Assembly: GCA_003573635.1 (NCBI GenBank)
Contig: QUTJ01031662.1
Location: 1-14,495, forward strand
Origin: Goniomonas avonlea
Lineage: Eukaryota > Cryptophyceae > Goniomonadida > Goniomonadaceae
DNA: 14,495 nt
Direction of reading: 5' to 3'
Numbering within the stretch: the stretch's first letter is position 1; the number at the start of each line of letters is the position of its first letter. This document shows, in pieces, positions 1-12,000 of this stretch. The notes beneath the pieces were generated by a model that saw nothing but the letters and a program-made list of their open reading frames with translations, searched no databases and had not been told where the DNA came from. A program made the position numbers and the translations under genes.

Positions 1-3000
1 CTGTGACGGCGGGCCTGAGCTTCGATTCTGCGGTCTCGAGCAGCCTGGTGCGGAGCAACGGACCGACCACGGGGTCTCTGAGCGTGACCGTTGTGGGGTC
101 GAGTGCTGGAGGGTCTGGGTACACGGGGCGGGCCCGAGTAGGGGGGAGCGCGCACNCTGGGACAGTGTGGACTTCGGACAGCAGTTTGCTGTGCAAGGTG
201 AGCGTGGGCTTGCGGGCTGGGGTCTCTTCGGTGGCCACAGCGGGACAGCTGGTTGGCACTCGGACGCTTGTGTGGAGTCACGGGGCTGGCGTGCCNAGCA
301 GCTTGGTTGTGAGCAACGGGGCCGTGACTGGCGGGATGAGCGTGACTGTTTTGGGGTCCAACTTTGGTGCGGTCCAGTCTACTGGTTTCCTTCGGGTGGG
401 TGGCAGTGGGTCCGAGGCCACGCGCTGGATATCAGAAAGCGCGCTTCGCTGTAAGGCTGTGTCTGGGACTTGGTTTTCCTGGAATGTTGGCGTAAGTTTT
501 TCGGCATTGCGGGGCTCTCAGACCGCAGCTCTGTCTTACAGTCCTCGACCTGGCGTCATCTCGACTGCCGCTCGTGTGAATTTACCTTCCACTGGCTCCG
601 TTGCTGTCACAGTTATCGGGATGGTAGTTGGCCACTTCCAGTTTTCTCTCAGTGGTCGCCAGGGTGCTTCCGGGAGCATCTCCAGTCGTTGGATCAGCGA
701 CACATCGATCATTTGCAAGTCATCCCGCTTGTCCCAATCTCTCCTGGCTATCGTCGCTACCGCCGCTTTGTCACATTCGTCCCTATCGAGTGTTTTGTCT
801 CTCGACTTCTCGGCTCCCAGTGGCTTGGTACGGACCAATGCAGCTTCGACTGGTTCTCTCAGCGTCACTGTTCTCGGTAACGGCTTTAGCCAGTCGATGG
901 CTTCAGGGCGGCTTCGCAGCACACGCAGCGGATTTCAGGCGACCGTCTGGGTCTCTGAGAGCAGTATCTTGTGCAAGAAGATGGGTGGCACCATGGCTGG
1001 ACTGGCAGTTATCGTGACGCTCAGTTCTCAGGTTTCGAGCTCCACGATGACCTTCAGCCATGATAAGCCCGGGCTACGGTACGGGTCGGCGTCCAATGTT
1101 CCAGCGACTGGGTCTACGAGTGTGACGATAGTTGGGTCCAATATTGGACCGTCGTCCTCTTCTTCCAAGCAACGTATTGGAGCCACCGAGTGCCAAGCCT
1201 CCGCTTGGACATCAGATTCGTCAGTTCGGTGTAAATCGCCTGGCGCTGTTGGGTCTTTGCTTCTCTCCCTGACATCCAGCCGTCAAGTACAGAGCGCAAC
1301 TCGCGCGTTGACCCTGTCTTCTCCAGCCTTGAGCAGCATGGTGCGTTTCAACATTGCTGCAACTGGAGCGTCCAGTGTCACTGTTGTTGCCACTAACTTA
1401 GCAAATGTTGCCTCCACCGGCCGCGCGAGAATTGCGACAGCGTCCGGGGTCACTGCTTGGTCTTCTGAGAGTTCGTTGCTCCTCAAGCCGACGTCGGGTT
1501 TCCGATCCATCCGCCCACTCGTCGCGACCACAGCTATGTTGAAGGACACTGCCACGCGTGCTTGCTCTTACGATGCCACTGCCCCAAGTAGCCTTCTGCC
1601 GTCGAATGGGCCCACCACTGCAGCAACCTTGGTCACGGTGGTCGGTTCCAACTTTGCACTTCTATCATCTGCCGTCGTTCGAGTTGGCAAAACGTCCGGC
1701 GAGGTTACCATTTGGACTTCAACTTCGTGTTTGAGAGGAAAATTGAGCGCGGGCTCCAGACTCACATTATCCATTGTCGCCACTGTCGCCCAACAGATGG
1801 GGACTTCGACACTCGCGTCGAGTTACGATCATGTCCAGGTTCGTCGGCTGTTGAACGTCAACTGTGTCACGACTGGAGCAACCAGTGTGACTGTGATTGG
1901 ATCCTCGTTATCGCCCTCGTCTGCAAGGATGAGTCTCGGTGGGAGTGCAGCCGAAACGACCCTTTGGGTTGGGGAAACATCAATACAGGCAAAGAGCCAC
2001 CGAGGTGTGCTATCTGGCCATGTCGCAGTGATGTCAGTGAGCCCGCTCCTCGGTTCTTGGACTGCAGCTTTTAGCCATGATCAATCGTTTGGATCATCCC
2101 CCTGCCTGTCCAACATTGCTGTATCGGGTTCCATTAGTGTTACCATTATCGGCTCCAGCCTCGGTCCTGACGACCACAGTGCTGTGTTCCGTCTCGGAGG
2201 GACTTCCATCGAGACGCAGCTGTGGGTTTCGGAGAGTACCGTGCGCTGTAAGGCTCCTAGTGCCAGCACCAGCAACTTCCGCGCGGTTCGCACTGTGCAT
2301 GTGACTTCCCCCGCCCTTGACATCAACAGTCTGACCAGGGCACTCACCTACAATCTTCTCCCTGTTGTCGTCGCAGCTCCAGAAGTAGCAGCGAATATTC
2401 CTGGCACCGGCGCTGTCAGTGTCACTATTGTTTCGACCAGTCTTGGAGATGTGGATATCAGCGCTGAAGGGAGGATCATTGGGACTCTGTGCGAAACCTC
2501 ACAGTGGGCCGCTGAGTCAGCTGTTCGCTGCAAAGTCCCGAACGGACTTGGTGCAAGTCGAACCGCAGTCCTCACGGCTGGCTATGGCTTGGTTGGGAGC
2601 AACACTGGCGTGCTGACCTACGACGTCCATATGACAATACTCCTGGTCGCGAACGCACCGGCCACAGCTGCCACCAGTGTCACTGTCGTCGGTGCAAATT
2701 TCGGCCATGAGCGATACTCTTCTGCTGTTAGGCTGCATCAGACTTCATCGCCGGCTTTCCGATGGACATCAGACTCCGCAATCAAGGGGAAGACCCCAAG
2801 AGGTGCAGGCCTGGCTAACGGCCTGCTTTCCACCATCATGCGAAGTCAAACCGGCACACTTACGCGTGCTTTCACCTTCAGCGAGTTCTTGACCCGAGTG
2901 TCTCGGCAGAATCTTCTCACCACAGGCGCAGCGAGTGTGACTGTTGTCGGTGTGAGTACAGATTGGAGTGTTCGTCTGCGCCTTGGGCGAAGCGGCTGCC

Positions 3001-6000
3001 AGACCACGCGATGGGTCGCAGCTACGTCAGTGCTGTGCAAAGCGCCTCCTGGGAGTTCGTCGTCTGTCCGAGCCGCGACAACAGTCAGTGGACTTCGTGT
3101 TACGATAACTGCAGCACTGAGCTACAACCTGCCTTTTGTGACTGGAATGAACTCTTCGCCCACTGCCGCTGCCAGCGTCACTGTGATCGGTGCTTCGTTC
3201 AGTGTCAGAGATCTCTCAGTGTTGCTTAGAGTGGGTCGAACAGGATTCTCTGCCACCATATGGCGATCTGACTCGTCCGTCCACTGCAAGGCTGTGCTCG
3301 GTGCGCAAGCGCGTCTTCGCGTCGGGGTCAGTCTGCTCGAGGACAAAACGACTGCAGCAGACATTCTCTCGTATGATGCCCCGGCTCCAAGTAGCTGTAC
3401 ACGTGCCAACTCGGCAACAACAGGTGTTGTCTCCGTCACAGTCGTTGGGCACGGTGTCTCAGCCCACGTGTTCAGTGGCCGAGCTCGCCTTGGATTTACC
3501 GGCTGCGAGGCAAGTCCCTGGGTGTCTGATTCCTCGCTACAATGTCGGGCTACCAGTGGCCTCTTTGGGCGCCGCAGAACCCTCGTCACGATCGGCGCGC
3601 AGCTCGGGACTTTAACCAATGCAGCCACATTTGACATCATCAGTACCAGCTCGGCGACTCTCGTGAACCTGCCAGCGACGGCTGCGACCAGTGTCACTGT
3701 CGTCGGTTCCAGCTACACCCACCGCAGCCAGAGTGTAGCATCTCGCTTCCTCGGAACTGCTGCCAAATCCTCCACGTGGGTGTCTGACTCAAGCATCGCA
3801 GTGAAACCAAGCTCTGGCCTCTTATCAGGGTTGCGGTCGTTCAGTGTGACGGTGGGTGTCGCGCACGCGTCAACAACGCTGGCCCTGACCTTCGACGGGG
3901 TCCGTCCGTTAAAGGTGATCCGCACCAATGCATTCGGAACTGGGGCAACTTCAGTCACCGTGCTCAGCTCCATGCTGGGTGTTCGGCAACGATCTCTGAG
4001 TGGCAGGTTGCGCGGAAGCGCCTGCTTGTCCTCGTCGTGGGAATCGGACACGTCCCTTCGTTGCAAGTCAGTGCGAGGCTCCGGCCTGTTTGCCCAAGTG
4101 GCTGTCTCTCTCCAGAGTCAACTCTTGACACTAACGCGTGTGTTCTCCTTCGACGGTGTCGGACGACAGCCGGGGCCGCCCAATAGCGCTGAGACTGCTG
4201 CCGCTAGTGTCACGGTTCTTGGGCTCAGCTTCGGTTCCATCCCGTCGTCCAATCGTCTGCATGTGGCAAGAACCGGGGGTGAAGCGACGCTTTGGGTAAC
4301 CGACAGCAGCGTGCTTGGGAAGGTGCCAACCACCTTTGGAGTCGCCTGCACCATCGCTGTCACCACGACTCAACTGGTCGTAACAACCGGGACGCTGTTT
4401 TCGGTTAACCATCCGCACATCTCGGCTGCGTCTCGGAGCAACCAGCTCGCGACTGGAGCTGCCAGTGTTACGGTGCTTGGCGTCAATTTTGCGGCGGTGC
4501 GGCTGTCCCCCCGAGTGGCATTGCTCGCTACTGCGACCGCGTCGTCTTCTTGGGTCTCGGAGTCTGCCGTTCGCTGTAAGTCCGTGCCAGCTCGTTTGCG
4601 GTCTGCTGGCTGTGTCTTGACTCTTGCGCGACGCCGCACTACAGTGACGGCTACCGTGACCATCGACATCGCGGCCGCCATCAATGCTGTCCCGTCCAAC
4701 AGTGCATCGACTGGTGCAGTCAGTGTAACTGTCATTGGGGCCAGCGTGGGGGAGACTGATACCACCCAGAGTTCTCGTCTCGGAGGAACCCGCCTTGATT
4801 CCTCTGTCTGGCGATCATCCACTTCAGTTTTCGCCAAGCTTCCCTACGGATTGCGTCCCCGTCGCCTTCTGTCCTCTTCAATTGAAAGACGAGTCTCGAC
4901 AACCACCGCGGCGTTGACCTATGACGTTCTCCTCCAAAGTCAACTTGCTTTTCCTTCAGGCAAGCCGGGGGCCGTGTTGGAGGTCCAGTGCCCTGCTTCT
5001 CCCGTTGTGCAGCTGTTTGATGACCTGCCATCCAGATTGGCACCCATTCCGCCGGTTTACTTTGGTGCGCCCGCCACGGGTGCCTTGTCTGTGACGGTGC
5101 TCGGGAACAACCTTTTCTCCGAGGACGTATCGGTGTCGACGCGATTGGGTGCCTCATCTCCAGTACGCACACGCTGGATTGCGGGTACCGCCCTCCGCCT
5201 CAAGGTCACCGCTGGTCTCACAGATGCACTCGGCCTCGCGGTGACAATGTTCGGCACTCTGCAGTTCTCCGCATCAAATGCGTTTTCCTATGCAGCGCCC
5301 GTGCCGGCGCAGCCGCGCATGCAAAACACTCCAGGAAGTGGTGCGGCCAGCGTCACTGTATTTGGGGATTCGTTTGCCAGCCAGGCCTTGTCAGCTCAAG
5401 TGCGGCTGGGGCGAACCACATGCCTTGCGACTGTCTGGCGATCAGACACCGCCACGGTGTGCAGAGGATCCAATGGTGTACGCACGCAGGGGGCGGTGGG
5501 CATCACGGTCGATGTCCTTCACACGTTGCACAGAAGCCTGACTGCTGCGTTCTCCCACAACCAGCCTGCGATCGTTTCTCAATCCGCCCCGAACGTGCCA
5601 AGCTCAGGGGGTGTCAGTGTGACCGTGTTTGGTTCAAGCCTGGGTTCTCGTCAGCCCTCGGCGCAAGCCCGCGTCGGCAGAACAGCCTCAAAGGTGACGC
5701 TGTGGACCTCAGACAGTGCCGTGCGGTGCCGCATGACACCCGCGATTGGTCTACAGCAACGTGTTTCTCTCACTGTCTCCGAGCTCCAAGGATTTGTCAC
5801 CAACGCCGCCACTTACCATCCCCCTCGACTTGTCCGCCTCGTCCTGGCCAACGGGCCAACAACAGGCGCGTCGTCTGTCACTGTTCTCGGTGTATCGATG
5901 GGGCAGGCTCAGCGATCGCCACAATCGCGCATTGGCCGCAGTCTCTGCGAAGCGACTCTCTGGCTGTCAGAGACGTCCACATTCAGTCGGACTTCGGCGG

Positions 6001-9000
6001 GCTTCGGTCGTGGCTTGCGTGTCTGCGGAATTACCCTCGAGCTGATGGCAGCACGTTCCTGCCTTACCCGTGCGTTCACCTTTGCTGCTGTCGCTGTCAC
6101 GACGCCGTCGTTTGAGGTTCCAGCGACGGGCAGCACCAGTGTCACTGTGGTTGGGGGACAGATGGGAATCTCGTACATCACCTCGCGCAAGCGTGCTGGC
6201 CCCACTGCGAGCGAGGCCACGAATTGGGTAGCAGACACTGGTATGGTCGCAAAAACAGCTGCTGGCATGTCCGATCGGACAGTCCTCCTGTCCTTGGGCA
6301 TCGGACAAGTGTGGTCTGTCCAGACGCCGCTCACGTACACTAGCGCAGCTGTGAGCGGGGTCGTTCAAGCCAATTTAGCAGCAACAGGCAGCATCAGTGT
6401 CACCGTCATTGGGTCCAACTGGGGCACCAGGCCCAAACCGTCGGCTGGTGTCCGCATCGGCCGCACTGCACAGCCGATGACTTCGTGGGTGTCAGACACG
6501 AGTCTGCGAGGTCGCTCGCCAGCCGCGTTTGTCGGCCCCCGTGGCGTTGTCCTAACCACTGGCCGTGTGTACTGGACAGCTCCAGCGCTTGTTACTTTCA
6601 ATCGCCCTGCTATCGCTCCTGGGGCGGCTGCTCAGGCTGTCACTCCATCCAACGCTCCCGCCACCGGCAGCGTGCGGGTGTCTGTGCTTGGTCTCGGGTT
6701 CGGTTTTGCGAGCACCTCACAGTCTGCCTCTGTCGGAGGAAGCGCGCCCGGGGCTTCTAACTGGGTCTCTGATACCGCAATTTTCGCCCGTGCCCCCCGC
6801 GCTGGGGTGCCACGTGAAGCAGCTTCGGTGATCATGACCGCTGTTCTGCAGAAGGCAACTCGATCCATGGCATGGACGAGTAACTGCCCACTGCCCTCGA
6901 CTCTGACCCCTGCGAACACAGCGACGACGGGGGCAATGAGTGTGACCGTTGTGGGGATCAGCTTCGGCGCTGGATCGCGCTCCACGGCGATCAGGATTGG
7001 GGGCAGTGCATCCGCGTCTCACTCGCACTGGGTGTCTGACTCGAGTATCATGACCCGTGTTACCCAGGGCTCCCTGGTCGCGACCTCGCTCGGAATCTCT
7101 GTGGTGCCTGTCGGCTATGTTGCCTCGCTGACTCGCGCTTCCTCGTATGCCCATGTCGTGCCTTCGTCGTTAGCGCTTCAGCGTGGAAACGTTGTTGCCA
7201 CCGGTTCAGTTAGTGTCACGTTGGTCGGACAATGGCTAGGTACCACTGATGCGTCGTGGCAATCGCGGAGAGGCGGCAGTGGTCTGACAGCCACTGCTTG
7301 GGTGTCTGATTCTGCGCTTGGAGTCAAACCTGCTCGATCTCTGGGGACTCGGACCTTAACAATCCTGTCAGTGATGTCAGTGTTCGTCACGACCCTTGCT
7401 GTGACGGTAAGCTGCGACGGCATCAATCTCCAAGACACAGTGCGCCCCAACTCCCCAACCACTGCTTCGGTCACTGTGACGCTGCTCGGCTCGTCCTTCG
7501 GCATGCGTTCCTCGTCGGGAGTGTCGAGGCTTGGATCTAGCGGCTGCAGAGCAACGATATGGCTGTCTGACTCATCTGTGGCCGGCAAGTTCCCTCAAGG
7601 CGTTGCCTCGCGACAGAACCTTGCTCTCAGCCTCGGCAGCGGCACCAGAACCACCTCTGCGGCTGCCGCGGTCTCGTTCGATCTGCCTCTGGTGCAACAT
7701 CTCCCTCGCAGCAACGTGCCTGCCACAGCGGCGGCCAGCGTCACCGTCATCGGGATCAACTTCGGCTCCCAACGATACTCTATCCGGGTCCGGATCTCGC
7801 GAACCGGGTGTGCTCATACGGCATGGCTTTCTTCGACAGCCATCCAGTGTCGACCACCCGGGACCTCGCCTCTTGCCACGGCACCGCCTGTGGCGCTCAC
7901 GTCCGCAAACCAGCGCATTACACTGACGATGGCGCTGTCCTTTGACGCTGTGTGCTGCTTGCGCCCTCCAGGGCTGTGCGTTCGCAACTGGCCAGCCTCG
8001 GGTGCAGTGTCGGTCACAGTGCTCGGATCGCACATGGGGATGTTCGACTGCAGTGCTCGTCTTCGGGGCGCAGGCGTCACCTCCGCCACTGCCACCCGCT
8101 GGCAGTCTGACACCTCCTTATGTGCTAAGACCGCTGCCGGCGCTCCTGGCGCTCGCTCTTCGTTGCTGACTCTCGCCCTCGTGGGGCCTCTAGCCGTAGC
8201 GACCCGCTATTCTGTGGGCGATGCCTCGGTGGTGAACAGCACTGCCGTGAATGGCAGTCGAGTCAACTCGACCGCGTCGTGCGTCATCGGCGACGCTGTC
8301 TTAGTTGTCTCCTCGAAACCAGGAAACGGTCCCATTACTGCCTCCACCTCAGTGACGCTCCTCGGGTCGTCCCTTGGAGCCTTCGATATCTCTCATACAG
8401 CCCGGGTGGCTGCCTCCCGATGCATGTCATCTTCGTGGACCTCGGATACGACTGTTGCGTGTCGGACGCCAGCTCGCGCCCTAGGCGTGCACCCGACGCA
8501 TTGGATCGGCGTCACAGTACAGTCACGAGCGACCAACACTGTCCTTTTTACGTATGACGATGTGTTCTGGGTGCAGACGAGCAGCGGTGTTCGTGCCAAC
8601 GCTCCTACCACTGCGCAAACAACTCTCACAGTGTTGGGCTCAGTCTTCGCGCCTTCGGCTGGTGTGCGCTTGGGTGGGTCTGCATGCGCTGCTGCTGTGT
8701 GGGAATCTACCACAGCTGTCCGGTGCAAAGTTGTGTTGGGGGTTGGCCAGGAGCTGCCAGTCGTTGCCAGTGGTGTGATGTATGTCGGCTCGGTCTCCTC
8801 GTTGTTTTCGTACAACAAGCTCATTGTGAGCTCTGCGCTCGCTCTGAATGGGCCTGCCACTGGCAGCAACTCTCTAACCATCTTCGGCTCAGGTTTCGGC
8901 ATGTTCGATTCCTGCCCCAGCATGCGGGTTGGGCACACTGTTGCCTCCGGGTCCCTCTGGGTGTCCGACACCTGCGTTATCTTGAAGCCCCCGTTGCTGT

Positions 9001-12000
9001 CTCGCTTTTCGTGCCCCGGAACTCTCTCTCTCTCTATCGCTGGCAGTGTGACGCATGACAACTCCTTCAGTTACGACGAGAGCCCTCAGGCTCGTGTCAC
9101 CAGCTTTCTTCCGTCCAACGGTGCCACCACTGGCGCACTAACGATTACAGTGATGGGGCAGAGCTTCACGAGGCGCTCACAGATCGGTGGAGGGTCTGAG
9201 CTCCGCGTCGGCTACACGCATTGTGAGAACATAGAATGGATTTCAATCACCACGGTTCGGTGCCTTGTGCCGCGCGGCATTGAGCCTTCCATTCCCATAG
9301 TCGTTAGCTCGGAGTTCTCCAATTTCATCACAACCTTTGAGGCCGCTTTCACCTACAATTTAGGGAGAGTCTCGGCCACTGTGCCATCGAACGCTCCCAT
9401 CACCGGTAGTGTGTCGCTGACGCTCTTCGGGTTTAACCTCGGTGTCTTCGACCACTCCCGTTCGAGTCGCGTTGACGCCACCGCGTTTGAAGCTATGGTG
9501 TGGACTTCAGACACTTCAGCTCGTTGCAAGCTTGCGGCCGGCTCCGGGCCTCTCCCCATGAAAGTCATTGTCACGGCGGCGCCGCAATGGCGAGAGTCCT
9601 CGACCGTTGGTCTGCGCTACGACTTGGTGTGGACTAGCAGGAATGTCATTGACGGACCTGCCTCGGGAGCCACCGACCTGGTGATCACGGGGTCTAACTT
9701 CGACACCTCTGGGGTAACACAGTACACCTGTGTGTTCTGGACGGCAACACCAAGTCAAGAGGCTCGGTCAGCTGCCGCCACGGTCAACTCCCGCACGAAC
9801 TTGACGTGCGCTACTCCTCCGTGGGGCAGCTTGTTCACAGCAACCACCACGGTGATTCGCCTGTTGCAAGCAGCGAATGATGCTGTCCCTAAAGTCGGTT
9901 CGGAGCTCAGCTTCTCGTTTTTCCAAGTGTGGATATCTTTGCCGAGTGCGTCTGCTGCTGGTGGCACTGACCTGACGGTGGTTGGCTCTGGCTTCGACGT
10001 CGCCGCCGCCTCGGGTGTGTATCAGTGTCATTTCTTCCAATCTGGGAACCCCACAAGATATGATTTCCCGGCGACTGTCGTGTCCCTGACCGCAATCACC
10101 TGCTCGTCTCCTCCTTGGAATGTGGCTGCGAACGTAAGCTTCAGCGTCAGCCATGGCGGTGCGAGCGTCGCGCCCCTGTACTCACCCGCGCCGTATTTCC
10201 ACTCGCTCGAACACTGGTTCGAGGTGTCTCCATCAGTCGGCCCCGCCTCTGGTGGGACTGTTGTGAGTCTGACAGGACAGTATTTCAGCCAAACTGCCAC
10301 TTACAGCTGCTGGCTTGTGGATGAGAGCACCGGTGGGTTCGTGAGCTTCCCTGCGGTTGTGTCCTCCGCCGAGCGAGCAACGTGCACCACACCGAGTAAC
10401 ATCCCCGTGAGCGGCATCGTGAGCGTTCGGCTCTACAGCAGCGCTCACGGCCACTTTGTACCGAAAGAAGGCGCGAGCGCATTGTTTGAGCTGCTTGCGC
10501 GATGGGAGGCTGTTTCCCCGAGCCAGGCGTCTTCGACCGGCGGCAGCATCGTTCACGTCCTCGGGTTTGGTTTCCGCGCTTTGCATAACTACTCGGTCCA
10601 GTTTGTGCACGGCCTTTCTGTGATTGTGGCGCCTCTCTCAGTCGAGTCGCCGCAGCGGCTCCTTCTTGAAGTGCCTCGCTGGCCCTTCAGCGGCGTTGAG
10701 ACGGTGATGCGCGTTGTGCGAACTGGGGAGGTGTCGGTCCCCGTACCGACTGCCGACGGATTCGAGCGGCACTTTTTGTTCCGGCCCGCCGTGACGTCGT
10801 TGGTGCCCACGCGGGGTTTGGCCCTGGGAGGAGTGGTCATTACTGTTTTAGGCGGAGGCTTCGACGTCACTTCTCGTCGCTATGTCTGCGAGTTTACTGG
10901 TCCGGATGTGATGGTCACGTCAGCCCCCACCCAACCAGGGAGTGCCGACCTCTTAGAATGCCCAGTTGACTGGGACTCGCAACAGATTGCCACCGTCACC
11001 AATATGACTCTGTACTTCGAGGGAGCGCCTGCAGTGATGGAGGGCAACCGCACCTTCGTGTTTGAGAGTGTCTGGTTGGGAGCCAACCCCACCAAGTCGC
11101 ACGTCGGAGGAGGTGTGCTTGTGGCTATCCCTGCCCGAGGCCTCAACTACACTCGGCTCCATGCCTGTCTCTTCTCCATCACTCAAGATGGAAGCCTGCT
11201 CACTGCCCTGTCTGAGCCGACCTATCCCCCGGGAGGGTCGTTTTATCAGTGTTTCTCACCGAAATGGACACATCAGTTGCCCTCGGGTTCCGCCGTGGTC
11301 GACGTGGTTTTGAATCTTGTTGAAGTTTTCCCTGGGAATGTTACTCGGGAGGTCGCGCAGAACTCGGAAAAACACCAGCTGTTCCGTTATTTTGAGGCCA
11401 AGGTTGAGCCCATTGTTGCCCGTGCCAGCGGCGACATCAACGCGCTGGTCTTCTTGAGTGATGTGCTTGATGTTTGCTTCAGAGACTACCAGTGTCGCTT
11501 CGCATTTGGCAACCAGACCATTGAGTCAGAGCCAACCAGCCCCATGTCTCCAAGCCAGGTGAATTGTCTTTTGCCAGCTTGGGGATCGCTGTACCCGGCG
11601 AGGCAGGTCACCAACTTGACCATCGTTCGCGGCGGCTATCCGGTTGAAGGTGCCCAGCAGTTTGTATTCGAATTCACCGAGCACTTGCGAGAGTTTGGTC
11701 CCGTTCAGGCGGCTTCGACTGGGAACGTGACGCTGTCTGTGAACGGCAGCGGATTTTGGCCTATCCCAGGATACTACCTGTGCACATTCCGGTGTCCCGC
11801 CACCGCCCAATCCGTCACGTCGGTTGCCAATGTGACGTCGCTTCAGACCCTGAAGTGCACCGCCCCGCCGTGGCCGTTCCCGAACTGTAAGGTTCTCCTG
11901 ACCCTCACCCGCACCAACGAGACAGCCGGGCGTGCGCCGGTGGAAGGAGAGCTACCGTTCTCGTATTACGACATCGTGACAGCGGTGACGCCGACCCACG

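Larger units (their letters stand above)
3..9656 (+). repeat. Zone A: 36 tandem TIG-like units, ~86 residues each
   Basis: The consensus is SNxPTTGSxSVTVxGSxFG, then xxxxSxxxRxGxTxCEATxW, then xSDSSVxCK and a tail ending LTxAxSYD. The core (S-V-T-V or equivalent) begins at bases 81, 339, 603, 861, 1119, 1374, 1629, 1884, 2136, 2418, 2676, 2934, 3174, 3432, 3690, 3951, 4206, 4464, 4722, 5088, 5349, 5616, 5874, 6138, 6396, 6675, 6939, 7212, 7473, 7737, 8010, 8349, 8622, 8871, 9141 and 9414. Eleven of the 35 spacings are exactly 258 bases; only two exceed 300 (366 and 339). Bases 3-47 are the tail of a still earlier unit. The Trp before the SDSS motif is present in all 36. Ten units keep both consensus cysteines (5, 10, 12, 14, 16, 21, 30, 32, 33, 35), nine keep only the second, two only the first and fifteen neither; units 24-28 are a run with none. 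The units are strongly diverged but all in frame. The resemblance to TIG/IPT lies in the TG...VTVxGxxFG...G...CK pattern. Confidence 0.85.

Noticed and set aside
3-5. GTG as a start codon
   Set aside because: The first 15 residues are the tail of an earlier repeat unit, so the gene continues upstream of the window.
3122-3697. 191-codon minus-strand open frame within the array
   Set aside because: It is a shadow of the repeat coding frame. Its own repeated TVTLAAPV-like pieces are the antisense of the conserved core, and similar frames recur at each unit.
5420-6115. 231-codon plus-strand open frame in another frame
   Set aside because: It overlaps A units 21-23 in a shifted frame. Composition is rich in Arg, Cys, His and Ser with no recognisable domain.
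8393-9061. 222-codon minus-strand open frame
   Set aside because: It is antisense to A units 32-34, with no independent domain, start context or splice support.
3-9656. CRISPR array or bacterial repeat adhesin
   Set aside because: The repeats are coding, 258 bases long and diverged, with no spacer structure. Introns downstream show the gene is eukaryotic.
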